From Atopobiaceae bacterium (GTDB lineage Bacteria; Actinomycetota; Coriobacteriia; Coriobacteriales; Atopobiaceae): a stretch of DNA of 64,000 bases. Below are positions 8,369 to 16,915 of this stretch, piece by piece; the first letter of the stretch is position 1, and every line of letters starts with the position of its first letter. The notes beneath the pieces were generated by a model. That model was not told where the DNA came from. It saw nothing but the letters and a program-made list of their open reading frames with translations, and ran no database searches. Made by a program: the position numbers and the translations under genes. The stretch is taken from positions 21,921-85,920 of the forward strand of contig CADFJN010000013.1 of assembly GCA_902834555.1 (NCBI GenBank), given 5' to 3'.

Positions 8369-9442
8369 ATGGATTTCAACGATAGCGAGGTCGTGGACCT
8401 TCTCGGCAGGCTCTCTAACGCAAAGTCCCCCTCGGGCTTCGAGGACGAGACCATAGAGGTCGTGCGCGACTTCTGCCAAGGGTGGGCAAAGGTCGAGACC
8501 AACAGCGTCCACGACTCACTCGTCACCCCCAAGAACTTTACAGGCGAGAAGCCCGTGCTCATGCTCGATGCCCACGGCGACGAGGTTGGAGGCATGGTCA
8601 AGTCCATCCGCTCCAACGGCACGATGACTTTCGTTGAGCTTGGCCGTTTCTCGCCCAACGTGCTCACCGGCCAGGATGTGCTGGTGAGAAACACGCTTGG
8701 CGAGTGGGTTCACGGGGTGATTGGCGTGAAGCCGCCCCACTTCATGAGCGCTGCCGAGCGCGCCTCCGGAGAGCTGCAGCTCATCCTGGACGTTGGCGCC
8801 ACCTCCAAGGAGGAGGCGGTAAATGTCTTCCATATGGGTATGGGCGAGCCTTTTGTCCCGGCCACCAAGTTCGAGTATAACGAGAAGACTGCCGTTGCGT
8901 TGGGGAAGGCATTCGATTGCCGCGCAGGAGTCACCGCAGAGCTCCTCGCCCTGCGCGAGCTTTCTAGCCGCACGGATCTACCCTTTGACGTTCTTGCCTC
9001 GGTGAGCTCGATGGAGGAGGTGGGGGAGCGCGGCGTGCTGGCAGCGGCGCTGCACTTCGATCCCATGGTCGCCTTCATGTTTGAGGGCTGCCCGGCAGAT
9101 GACACGTTTACCATCCCCGATGACGTCCAGACTGCCTTTCACCATGGCCCCATGTTTCGCTACTTTGACTGCTGCATGATTACGAACCCTCGCTACCAGC
9201 GCTTTGTCCTCAAATGTGCGGCGGAAGCGGGACTTGTCTGCCAAACGAGCGTGCGGGAGGGCGGCGGCACCGACGGCGGCCCCACCCACATGCTTGACAT
9301 TCCCTGCGTGGTCGCTGGCGTTCCCAGTCGCTACGTCCACTCGGGAACCGCGCTGTGCACGCTCTATGACGTAAAGATGACGGCGGAGGTTGCGGTTGCC
9401 GTGGCCGAGCGGATTACTCCGGATGCCGTTCGCTCCTTTTAA
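8369..9442 (+). CDS. M42 family metallopeptidase (glutamyl aminopeptidase type)
   Basis: A 357-residue cytosolic dinuclear aminopeptidase of the tetrahedral TET type. Ligands and catalytic residues are seen in LMLDAHGDEVGGMV (His, Asp), FDCRAGVTAEL (bridging Asp), SSMEEVGERG (catalytic Glu pair) and VPSRYVHSGTAL (His). The start is either ATG 8369 or the in-frame GTG 8363, with AGGAGAGAGG just upstream; the true one cannot be fixed by eye. It is the last gene of the amidohydrolase run and fits completion of peptide degradation to amino acids. Confidence 0.92.
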   Translation: MDFNDSEVVDLLGRLSNAKSPSGFEDETIEVVRDFCQGWAKVETNSVHDSLVTPKNFTGEKPVLMLDAHGDEVGGMVKSIRSNGTMTFVELGRFSPNVLTGQDVLVRNTLGEWVHGVIGVKPPHFMSAAERASGELQLILDVGATSKEEAVNVFHMGMGEPFVPATKFEYNEKTAVALGKAFDCRAGVTAELLALRELSSRTDLPFDVLASVSSMEEVGERGVLAAALHFDPMVAFMFEGCPADDTFTIPDDVQTAFHHGPMFRYFDCCMITNPRYQRFVLKCAAEAGLVCQTSVREGGGTDGGPTHMLDIPCVVAGVPSRYVHSGTALCTLYDVKMTAEVAVAVAERITPDAVRSF

Positions 9443-9475
9443 GCGGGGCGGGACCCCTGGCAATTTGGAGTTGCG

Positions 9476-9518
9476 TTAACGGGTAATTACATTGACATTT
9501 CATAAACTTTTCTATTTA
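9476..9518 (+). promoter_or_regulatory. Candidate promoter and operator before the Opp operon
   Basis: TTGACA (9492-9497) and TATTTA (9513-9518) are 15 bp apart, short for a standard promoter. Just upstream, TTAACGGGTAATTAC (9476-9490) matches 13 of 15 bases with a segment at 20161-20175 before the other transporter's binding protein. The region is AT-rich against the rest of the window. Confidence 0.4.
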
Positions 9519-9654
9519 CGTTCTTAACGTTACATGTGGACTGTTTGACCTTGATGAACACTGTTTAGAAACAATAGCCCGCTACGCTGGGTCACAACAT
9601 CAAGGTGGGACTTGGTGCTTTGGTATTCAAGTTGGTGTGGAAGAGGAGGAGCAT

Positions 9655-11337
9655 ATGGAAGACAGATTTGGCGGAGTCTCTCGCCGAGGCTTCATCAAGG
9701 GTGGCGTCGCAGCCGCCGCACTGGCCGGTCTCGCGGGATGCGGCAAGAACAACACTGGAAGTGCTACTTCGGGTGGCTCTTCTTCTGATGCGGGAGCCAG
9801 CACGGGCGGCGTGCTGAAGTACTACATCAACGACCCCGTTGCCATCGACCCCTACAACACGCAGGAGTCCGAGGGCACCCAGGTCGCGAAGTGCCTGTTC
9901 GATTCCCTCACCAAGTACAACTACGACACCAAGGAGCTTGAGCCGGCGGCGGCCGAGTCCTGGGAGTCCAACGACGACGCGACCCAGTGGACCTTCCACA
10001 TCCGCAAGGACTGCAAGTTCCACAACGGTGACACCGTGAAGGCAGAGGACTTCAAGCGCGCCTTTGAGCGCATCTGCGACCCAACGATGAAGACTCCCTC
10101 GGACGTTGCCTACCACCTCGACCCCGTCAAGGGCGCCAAGGAGATGCAGGCGGGCGAGGCCGACGAGATCTCCGGCGTCACCTGCCCCGACGACAACACG
10201 CTCGTCTTCGAGCTCACCACCCCTATGTCCGAGTGGCCGCTCGTCTGCGCCCACCAGGCGCTCGTGCCTGTTCCTAAGGCGGCACGAGACGATCCCGACA
10301 GCTTCCTCGTTGCCCCCATCGGCAATGGCCCCTTCCAGATGGATGGCACCTGGGTCTCCGGCCAGTACATCAACGTCAAGAAGTTCGACGGCTACTATGG
10401 CACCCCCGCCAAGCTCGATGCCGTGAACTTCTCCATCCAGAAGGACCCGGACACCGCCTTCAAGGAGTTCCAGGCCGGCAACATCGACTTCTGCTCCGTG
10501 CCCTCCGGCCGTCTTGCCGAGGTCGAGCAGCAGTATGGCACCTCTGATGACGGCTATACCGTGACCCCCAAGAAGCAGGTCCTTACTGGTGCCGAGGCCG
10601 CAACCTACTGGCTCATCTGCGAGGTGGGCGACGAGAACCTTGGCAAGAAGGAGGTCCGCCAGGCACTCAGCCTTGCCATCAACCGCCAGAACATCTGCGA
10701 TACCCTCTTTGAGGGCTCCCGCAAGCCTGCCACAAGCTGCTTCCCGCCGCTTATCGATGACTCCTCTGATTCCACGTGGGAGTACTGCGACTACGACCCC
10801 GAGAAGGCCAAGGAGATTCTTGATAGCGCCGGCTACACGGCAGACGCGGACGGCAAGCGCAACCTCACGGTTAAGCTCTCCTACAACTCCGGTGGCGGTC
10901 ACGAGGACATCATGTCCATCATCCAGGGTGACTTCGAGGCCATCGGCGTGACCGTTCAGCAGAACTCCCTGGAATGGGCTGCCTACCTCACCGCGCTCGA
11001 TGACGGTGGCTTCCAGCTCGGCCGCATGGGCTGGATCGCCGACTACCCCAACATGGACAACTTCCTGTACCCCAACTTCTACAGCACCTCGTCGAACAAT
11101 TACGGCAAGTACTCCAACCCTGAGTTCGACAAGCTGGTCGAGGACGCCCGCAAGGTCACCGACGAGGAGGAGCGCAAGTCCGAGTATCGCAAGGCCTGCA
11201 AGCTCCTGGGCGAGGACATGCCGGTCATCCCCATCATGTTCTACGCGCACGACCACATTGGCTCCGAGAGGATTCAGAGCCTGTACTACGACCCGGCAGG
11301 CATTGCCCACCTAGGCGAGGCTAGCGTCCAGGCCTAG
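9655..11337 (+). CDS. Peptide ABC transporter substrate-binding lipoprotein (SBP_bac_5), copy 2
   Basis: A 560-residue peptide-binding protein, clearly similar to the one at 2617 (shared YNYDTKELEPAAAESWES-like segment, NGPFQMDGTW, AINRQN, WIADYPNMDNFL). The N-terminus MEDRFGGVSRRGFIKGG has a twin-arginine motif followed by a lipobox LAGC, so it is predicted to be a Tat-exported lipoprotein. AGGAGG lies 6 bases before the ATG; the in-frame GTG 18 bases upstream has no site. First gene of a complete importer operon; a hairpin after it probably lowers expression of the downstream permeases. Confidence 0.94.
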   Translation: MEDRFGGVSRRGFIKGGVAAAALAGLAGCGKNNTGSATSGGSSSDAGASTGGVLKYYINDPVAIDPYNTQESEGTQVAKCLFDSLTKYNYDTKELEPAAAESWESNDDATQWTFHIRKDCKFHNGDTVKAEDFKRAFERICDPTMKTPSDVAYHLDPVKGAKEMQAGEADEISGVTCPDDNTLVFELTTPMSEWPLVCAHQALVPVPKAARDDPDSFLVAPIGNGPFQMDGTWVSGQYINVKKFDGYYGTPAKLDAVNFSIQKDPDTAFKEFQAGNIDFCSVPSGRLAEVEQQYGTSDDGYTVTPKKQVLTGAEAATYWLICEVGDENLGKKEVRQALSLAINRQNICDTLFEGSRKPATSCFPPLIDDSSDSTWEYCDYDPEKAKEILDSAGYTADADGKRNLTVKLSYNSGGGHEDIMSIIQGDFEAIGVTVQQNSLEWAAYLTALDDGGFQLGRMGWIADYPNMDNFLYPNFYSTSSNNYGKYSNPEFDKLVEDARKVTDEEERKSEYRKACKLLGEDMPVIPIMFYAHDHIGSERIQSLYYDPAGIAHLGEASVQA

Positions 11338-11352
11338 TCCCCACGAGCTCGT

Positions 11353-11386
11353 GCGGGGCATCGGGTTTCCGGTGCCCCGCCCTGTC
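11353..11386 (+). terminator. Partial terminator between binding protein and permeases
   Basis: GCGGGGCA and TGCCCCGC form a perfect 8-bp stem with a 12-nt loop, followed by CCTGTCTTAA with only a weak T-tail. It probably lets some transcripts read through to the permease genes. Confidence 0.65.
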
Positions 11387-11436
11387 TTAATATCGGCATC
11401 TATTGGCTCGTCCCATGTGGTGGCAGGGGAGTGACC

Positions 11437-12477
11437 ATGGGAAAATACATCATCAAGCGCGTTTTGCAGTTCATCCCGGTGTTCTTGGGAGTCACACTGA
11501 TTCTGTTCTCCCTCGAGAACATCGTCCCGGGAGACCCAATCAGGCTGATTGCCGGCGACAAGAAACTCGACCCCGTCACCGAGAACAACCTGCGCGCCTC
11601 GTTCCACCTCATCGAGACGAACGACGATGGCACAATCAAGTACGACGAGAACGGCAACACCATCGAAACCCCCATGTGGGAGAGGTATTTCCTCTACGTT
11701 GGTGGCCTTCTCCACGGGGACCTTGGCGTGAGCTACCAGAAGTCGGGCCAGTCGGTCTCGAGCATTCTGGCAGACAAGTACCCCTACACCGTGAGGCTTG
11801 CCATTGTGGCAATCATCATGGAGGCGGTGCTCGGCATAGGTGCCGGCATAGTGAGCGCACTCAAACGCTACTCATTCTGGGACATATTTGTCACGTTCCT
11901 CTCGGCCCTGTTTGTCTCCATGCCCGCATTCTGGTTAGGTATGCTCTTACAGCTGTTCTTTGGCGTGTTCCTCAAGGACGCCACTGGCGGCGCCTTCTAT
12001 TTGCCAATATCTGGCGCTGGTGGCCCGTATGCCGAGTTTCAAGACTGGGTGTACTACATACTCCCCGCGTTCACCCTGGCTGCAATCTCGATGGCATACA
12101 CGGCCCGCATCATGCGCTCCCAGCTGCTTGAGGTCATGAACCAGGACTACATCCGCACGGCAAAGGCCAAGGGGCTCTCTCGCAAGGACATCGTCATTCA
12201 CCACGCCCTCAAGAACGCGCTTATCCCCGTGGTCACCTACATTGGCATGGATTTTGGCGGCCTTCTTGCCGGTGCCATCCTCACCGAGACGGTCTTCAAC
12301 TGGCCGGGCGTTGGCTACGAGACCTATCGCGCCATCACCCAGCGCGACTGGCCGCTGGTGCTTGGATCGGTGACGGTCATCGTTGTTGTGGTCATGGTCA
12401 TCAACCTGATTGTCGACGTGAGCTACGCCTTCCTTGACCCGCGCATCCGCTTTGGCGCACCTAAGAACGAGAGGTAG
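11437..12477 (+). CDS. Peptide ABC transporter permease, DppB/OppB type
   Basis: A 346-residue inner-membrane permease. It has the N-terminal helix (KRVLQFIPVFLGVTLILF), the large extracellular loop and the EAA-type loop with AKGLSRKDIVIHHALKNALIP, which contacts the ATPase. The C-terminus (LDPRIRFG) is typical of the DppB family. ATG 11437 has AGGGGAG 5 bases upstream. The gap to the partner permease is 6 bp. It pairs with the permease at 12484 to form the channel. Confidence 0.94.
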   Translation: MGKYIIKRVLQFIPVFLGVTLILFSLENIVPGDPIRLIAGDKKLDPVTENNLRASFHLIETNDDGTIKYDENGNTIETPMWERYFLYVGGLLHGDLGVSYQKSGQSVSSILADKYPYTVRLAIVAIIMEAVLGIGAGIVSALKRYSFWDIFVTFLSALFVSMPAFWLGMLLQLFFGVFLKDATGGAFYLPISGAGGPYAEFQDWVYYILPAFTLAAISMAYTARIMRSQLLEVMNQDYIRTAKAKGLSRKDIVIHHALKNALIPVVTYIGMDFGGLLAGAILTETVFNWPGVGYETYRAITQRDWPLVLGSVTVIVVVVMVINLIVDVSYAFLDPRIRFGAPKNER

Positions 12478-12483
12478 GCAGGC

Positions 12484-13455
12484 ATGGCTGAAAACACCAC
12501 ACAGACGCCAGAGAAGGGCAATGACGAGAACACCCTCGGAATCTTCTCCGCAAAGGCTGCCGCTGCAGCCGTCAATGCCCAGACCTCGTCTCGCACTATG
12601 TGGGGCGATGCCTGGAAGAGGCTGAAGCGCAACAAGCTTGCTATGATCGGCATGATTTGGATTGGCTTTGTCGTCGTTGTCGCCCTGACGGCAGACCTTT
12701 GGGTTCCCGGCACGCTTGGCAACCCAACCGAGACCGATTCGGCAACCATGGCGCAGAACTCCAGGCTCGCACCGTCCCCTGAGCATCCCTTTGGCACCGA
12801 CACGCTGGGGCGTGACGTCCTCTGCCGCGTTATCTACGGTTCGAGGATCTCTCTTGCCGTCGGCGTTCTTGCAACTGCCATCTCGACCGTGCTGGGCCTC
12901 ATCATGGGCGCACTTGCCGCCTATTACGGTGGCATTTGGGACACCATCATCATGAGGTTGGCCGACATCTTCTTGGCCTTCCCGTACACGCTCTTTGTCA
13001 TAGCAATGCTCGCGGTCATTGGGCCGGGCATTCAGAACGTGTTTATCGCCATCGGCATCCTGGGCTGGCCGTCCATCGCCCGCGTGTTCCGTTCGGCAAT
13101 CCTCACTGTCAAGGAGAACGACTACGTTGACGCGGCGCGTGCGATGGGCGCCTCCGACGCGCGCATCATCGCCCGCCACATCTTCCCCAACTCCGTGGCA
13201 GTCATCGTGGTCTACGCCACGATGAACATCGGCTCCGCAATCCTTACCGAGGCTGCCCTGTCCTTCCTGGGCATGGGCGTCCAGGCACCTAACCCCTCTT
13301 GGGGCATCATGATTCAGGACGGCGCAACCTACCTGGCCACCCAGCCCTGGCTCATGATTATGCCCGGCCTCGCGATTCTCACCACGGTGCTCGCCTTCAC
13401 CCTTCTGGGCGATGGCCTGCGCGATGCCCTCGACGTCAAGATGAAGGATGCCTAA
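12484..13455 (+). CDS. Peptide ABC transporter permease, DppC/OppC type
   Basis: A 323-residue permease with a cytoplasmic N-terminal tail (about 45 residues), the OppC_N segment WKRLKRNKLAMIGM, the HPFGTDTLGRDVLCRVIYGSR motif diagnostic of DppC/OppC, and the EAA loop RAMGASDARIIARHIFPN. The C-terminus GDGLRDALDVKMK is conserved. It lies in the same operon, 6 bp after its partner and 3 bp before the first ATPase gene. Confidence 0.95.
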   Translation: MAENTTQTPEKGNDENTLGIFSAKAAAAAVNAQTSSRTMWGDAWKRLKRNKLAMIGMIWIGFVVVVALTADLWVPGTLGNPTETDSATMAQNSRLAPSPEHPFGTDTLGRDVLCRVIYGSRISLAVGVLATAISTVLGLIMGALAAYYGGIWDTIIMRLADIFLAFPYTLFVIAMLAVIGPGIQNVFIAIGILGWPSIARVFRSAILTVKENDYVDAARAMGASDARIIARHIFPNSVAVIVVYATMNIGSAILTEAALSFLGMGVQAPNPSWGIMIQDGATYLATQPWLMIMPGLAILTTVLAFTLLGDGLRDALDVKMKDA

Positions 13456-13458
13456 GCC

Positions 13459-14571
13459 ATGTTCAAGAAGAAGACTAGAGTGCAGATGCACCTCAAGGAC
13501 CAGCCCGTCCCCGAAGGAGAGCACCTTCTTGAGGTCGACGACCTCAAGATGTACTTCCACACGCAGGACGGCGTGGTCAAGGCCGTGGACGGCGTGTCCT
13601 ACACCCTCGACCGCGGCGAGACGCTCGGCGTGGTGGGCGAGTCTGGATCGGGCAAGTCCGTCACGCACCTCACCATCATGGGCCTCATCGACATGCCCCC
13701 GGGACGCATCGAGGGGGGTGACGTTCGCTACCGTGGCCAGTCCCTCCTCAAGATGAGCGAGGAGCAGATGCAGGACATCCGCGGCAACGACATCGCGATG
13801 ATCTTCCAGGACCCCATGACCTCGCTGAATCCGGTCTACACCATTGGCCGCCAGCTGGGCGAGGGCTTGCGCCTGCATCGCGGCTACTCCAAGGATGAGG
13901 CGCTCAAGCGCTCCGTCGAGCTTCTCGACATGGTGGGCATCCCCAACCCCGAGCAGCGCGTCAAGGACTACCCGCACCAGTTCTCCGGTGGCATGCGCCA
14001 GCGCGTCATGATTGCCATGGCGCTTGCCTGCGACCCCGACATCCTCATCGCCGACGAGCCCACCACGGCCCTCGACGTGACCATCCAGGCGCAGATCATC
14101 GAGCTCATGCGCGAGATGCAGAAGAAGAACGACAACGCCATCGTGATGATCACGCACGACCTGGGCGTTGTTGCCGACGTTGCCGACAAGATCATGGTCA
14201 TGTACGCGGGGCACCCCGTGGAGTTTGGTACGGCCGATGAGATCTTCTACAACTCCACGCATCCCTACACCTGGGGCCTCATCCGCTCGATCCCAGACCC
14301 GGTCATGACCGAGAAGCACCCGCTCACGCCCATCAAGGGCAACCCGCCCTCGCTCGTTACGCTGCCATCTGGCTGTGCGTTCTCGCCGCGTTGCCCGTAT
14401 GCCACGGACAAGTGCCGCGCCGAGCGCCCGGGCCGCATCATGGTTGGCCCCAACCATTACTCTTGCTGCCACTACTCGCTTGACAAGGACTTTGTCACCA
14501 AGAATGCCCCCAAGACGAGCAGGACCACGGCAGCGGCGCCCGCGCATGTCGAGAAGGGAGGCGAGGCGTAA
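13459..14571 (+). CDS. Peptide ABC transporter ATPase, DppD/OppD type
   Basis: A 370-residue ATPase driving import. It has Walker A GESGSGKS, Q-loop IFQDPMTSLNPV, signature FSGGMRQR, Walker B ILIADEPTTALD and the switch His in MITHDLGVV. The C-terminal oligopeptide domain shows the Cys set GCAFSPRCPYATDKC...CCHY, known in this family to bind a [4Fe-4S] cluster. Its stop overlaps the next start by one base (TAATG), so the two ATPases are made together as a heterodimer. Confidence 0.95.
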   Translation: MFKKKTRVQMHLKDQPVPEGEHLLEVDDLKMYFHTQDGVVKAVDGVSYTLDRGETLGVVGESGSGKSVTHLTIMGLIDMPPGRIEGGDVRYRGQSLLKMSEEQMQDIRGNDIAMIFQDPMTSLNPVYTIGRQLGEGLRLHRGYSKDEALKRSVELLDMVGIPNPEQRVKDYPHQFSGGMRQRVMIAMALACDPDILIADEPTTALDVTIQAQIIELMREMQKKNDNAIVMITHDLGVVADVADKIMVMYAGHPVEFGTADEIFYNSTHPYTWGLIRSIPDPVMTEKHPLTPIKGNPPSLVTLPSGCAFSPRCPYATDKCRAERPGRIMVGPNHYSCCHYSLDKDFVTKNAPKTSRTTAAAPAHVEKGGEA

Positions 14572-15581
14572 TGACAGAGCCCCTTCTCAAGGTCGAGCAC
14601 CTCACCAAGGAATTCCCGGTAGACTCCAGCGTCTTCTCGCGCGAGAAGCGCAAGGTCTCTGCCGTGAGTGACGTGAGCTTTGAGATCTATCCCGGCCAGA
14701 CCCTTGGCCTTGTCGGCGAGTCAGGCTGCGGCAAGTCCACCACGGGCCGCTGCATCATGCGCCTCATCGAGCCCACCTCCGGAAAGATCACCTTCGATGG
14801 CAAGGACGTCACGAAGATGAGCCGCAAAGAGCTCAAGGCCATGCGGCGCGACATGCAGTACATCTTCCAGGACCCCTACGCGAGTCTCAACCCGCGTATG
14901 ACCATCGGCGAGATTGTCTCCGAGCCCCTCGTTATCCACAACGTGATGCCCGACAAGGTCGAGCGTACAAAGTACGTGGCGTCTCTTCTCGACATGGTGG
15001 GTCTGAACCCCGAGCACATCAACCGCTATCCGCACGAGTTCTCGGGCGGACAGCGCCAGCGCGTGGGCATTGCGCGTGCCTTTGCCTTGAAGCCAAAGCT
15101 CATCATCTGCGACGAGCCGGTCTCTGCCCTTGACGTCTCCATCCAGGCGCAGGTGCTCAACCTCCTGTCCGACCTCCAACAGGAGTTTGGGACGGCCTAC
15201 CTCTTCATCGCGCACGACCTCTCGGTGGTCCAGCACGTCTCCGACCATGTGGCCGTGATGTATCTGGGCAACCTCATGGAATACGCGGACTGGAAGGAGC
15301 TGTACGAGAAGCCCTGCCACCCATACTCGCAGTCGCTTCTCTCGGCCGTGCCGGTGCCCGACCCCGACATCCAGCACTCGCGCAAGCGCATCATCCTAGC
15401 CGGAGACCCGCCATCACCCATCGACCCGCCCTCCGGCTGCCGCTTCCACACGCGCTGCCCGCTTGCCACCGAGAAGTGCTCCAAGGAGCGCCCGGACTTC
15501 CGCGACCTTGGGGGAGGACACTTCTGCGCCTGCCACTACGGCCAGCCGTTCCCCATCAAGGATTCATCCATCGAGCTTTAG
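14571..15581 (+). CDS. Peptide ABC transporter ATPase, DppF/OppF type
   Basis: A 336-residue partner ATPase. Walker A GESGCGKS, Q-loop YIFQDPYASLNPRM, signature FSGGQRQR, Walker B LIICDEPVSALDVS and LFIAHDLSVVQHVS are complete. The C-terminal Cys-rich region (GCRFHTRCPLATEKC and a later CACHY) matches OppF relatives. Last gene of the importer operon starting at 9655. Confidence 0.95.
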   Translation: MTEPLLKVEHLTKEFPVDSSVFSREKRKVSAVSDVSFEIYPGQTLGLVGESGCGKSTTGRCIMRLIEPTSGKITFDGKDVTKMSRKELKAMRRDMQYIFQDPYASLNPRMTIGEIVSEPLVIHNVMPDKVERTKYVASLLDMVGLNPEHINRYPHEFSGGQRQRVGIARAFALKPKLIICDEPVSALDVSIQAQVLNLLSDLQQEFGTAYLFIAHDLSVVQHVSDHVAVMYLGNLMEYADWKELYEKPCHPYSQSLLSAVPVPDPDIQHSRKRIILAGDPPSPIDPPSGCRFHTRCPLATEKCSKERPDFRDLGGGHFCACHYGQPFPIKDSSIEL

Positions 15582-15605
15582 CAGAGCATCAAAACTGATT
15601 GCAAT

Positions 15606-15647
15606 CGCCCCGCACTGTGACCGTTGGTTGCCGGTGCGGGGCGTTCT
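15606..15647 (+). terminator. Terminator of the first importer operon
   Basis: CGCCCCGCAC and GTGCGGGGCG form a perfect 10-bp stem around 18 nt, followed by TTCT. It ends 60 bp after the ATPase stop codon. Confidence 0.8.
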
Positions 15648-15675
15648 GGTCGTTTAGTTTGCATACTCTTTTCCA

Positions 15676-15703
15676 TTGTGTAACCAAGCCGTGGTGCTAG
15701 ACT
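15676..15703 (+). promoter_or_regulatory. Candidate promoter of the second importer operon
   Basis: TTGTGT and TAGACT are 16 bp apart. Transcription from here would give a leader of about 200 nt before the permease start codon. Confidence 0.45.
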
Positions 15704-15710
15704 ACCCCAT

Positions 15711-15913
15711 GTTGTGTCGTGCCACGTCTGACCCACATGGCGTTGCGTGGCACACGACATGTGGGTGGCCATATGGTGAAATGTCGTCCCTTTTCGTTGT
15801 GCCAGGGGGACTTCGCTCAATATGGCTCGGGCGAGCGGAACCCCCAAGGGGCGCGCAGGTGAAGGCTGCCGTGCATCCCCCTTTGGTTGCGCGAACGGCA
15901 CAAAGGAGTTTCG
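15711..15913 (+). promoter_or_regulatory. Structured mRNA leader of the second importer, possible riboswitch or attenuator
   Basis: Several pairings are visible. TGTCGTGCCACG (15715-15726) pairs with CGTGGCAC/ACGACA (15746-15759). CCCACATG in its loop (15732-15739) pairs with CATGTGGG just outside (15758-15765), giving a pseudoknot or two competing stems. A second domain around 15800-15850 has GGGGG and CCCCC arms enclosing CGCTC/GAGCG. Near the gene, CCTTTG (15880-15885) can pair with CAAAGG (15901-15906), covering the AAAGGAG ribosome site. I cannot assign it to a known riboswitch class. Confidence 0.45.
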
Positions 15914-16906
15914 ATGGCACGATTTCTAGGGTACCTGGCCAAGAGGATCGTCAACTACATTGTGATGATCTTCGTTGCGACCTCGCTTACCTACTTCCTC
16001 GCGTGCGCTTTCATGAGCCCGCGCTCGAACTACGAGTCGCGTACGCCGCGGCCCTCCCAGGAGTCCATCGAGGCATCCCTGGACAAGGCCAACCTCAACG
16101 ACAAGACCCCGGTTACCGAGCGCTACCAGCGCTGGCTCACCAACATTGTGACCGAGTGGAACTGGGGTCTCTCGCCCGCAGGCGACTCCGTGAACAACGA
16201 GATCTCCAGCCGCATTGGCGCCTCGGTCAAGCTCATGCTTCTCTCGACGATCCTCTCCATCGTGATCGGCGTGAGCCTGGGCGTCTATACGGCGCAGCGG
16301 CAGTACCAATGGCAGGACAGGTTCTGGAGCGGTTTGGCCTCGGTCTTTCTCGTCATCCCCACGGTCGTCCTGGCCATCCTCATCGTGTTCTTTGCCATCG
16401 AGATAAACCAGCAGACAGGGCAGCGCATCTTCTACGTCACGGGCCTTTCGAGCTACGACGGCCCCAACTTCTTCATCGCCCTCGTTGACTTCCTCCAGCA
16501 CATCCTTCTGCCCACCATCGTGCTCACCATCATCAGCTCCGTGGGCTACCACCTAAACCAGCGCACTTACCTCCTGGATGAGATGCACGCGGATTACGTG
16601 CGCACGGCACGCGCCAAGGGCCTCACCAAGAAGCAGGCCATCCGCAAGCACGCGCTGCGCGCAAGCCTTATCCCCACCTCGGTGAACGTGGCGTTCTCCA
16701 TCGCCAGCATCTTCACCGGCGCTGTCATGACAGAGAAGATCTTCGCCATCCACGGCATGGGCGAGTACTTCATCAACTGCATCAATAACAACAACATCAA
16801 CGGTGCCGTTGCGGTCGCCGCCTTCTCGGGCGCCTGCACGCTTGTGGGCGCCCTGCTCGCAGACCTCTTCGCTGCGGCGCTCGACCCCAGAATCAAGATG
16901 AGCTAG
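15914..16906 (+). CDS. Peptide ABC transporter permease, DppB/OppB type, second system
   Basis: A 330-residue permease. It has the N-terminal helix (KRIVNYIVMIFVATSLTYFL), a short extracellular region with SRTPRPSQESIEAS, and the EAA loop RAKGLTKKQAIRKHALRASLIP. The C-terminus LDPRIKMS is typical of the family. ATG 15914 has AAAGGAG 6 bases upstream; the reading back to 15887 lacks a site. First gene of permease, permease, fused ATPase, binding protein. Confidence 0.93.
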   Translation: MARFLGYLAKRIVNYIVMIFVATSLTYFLACAFMSPRSNYESRTPRPSQESIEASLDKANLNDKTPVTERYQRWLTNIVTEWNWGLSPAGDSVNNEISSRIGASVKLMLLSTILSIVIGVSLGVYTAQRQYQWQDRFWSGLASVFLVIPTVVLAILIVFFAIEINQQTGQRIFYVTGLSSYDGPNFFIALVDFLQHILLPTIVLTIISSVGYHLNQRTYLLDEMHADYVRTARAKGLTKKQAIRKHALRASLIPTSVNVAFSIASIFTGAVMTEKIFAIHGMGEYFINCINNNNINGAVAVAAFSGACTLVGALLADLFAAALDPRIKMS

Positions 16907-16915
16907 GAGATGGCA

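Noticed and set aside
9592..11310. Minus-strand ORF of 572 codons
   Set aside because: Antisense of the second binding protein, with no domain or start site.
11947..14547. Minus-strand ORF of 866 codons
   Set aside because: Lies wholly opposite the permease and ATPase genes and has His/Arg/Gly-rich composition with no domain.
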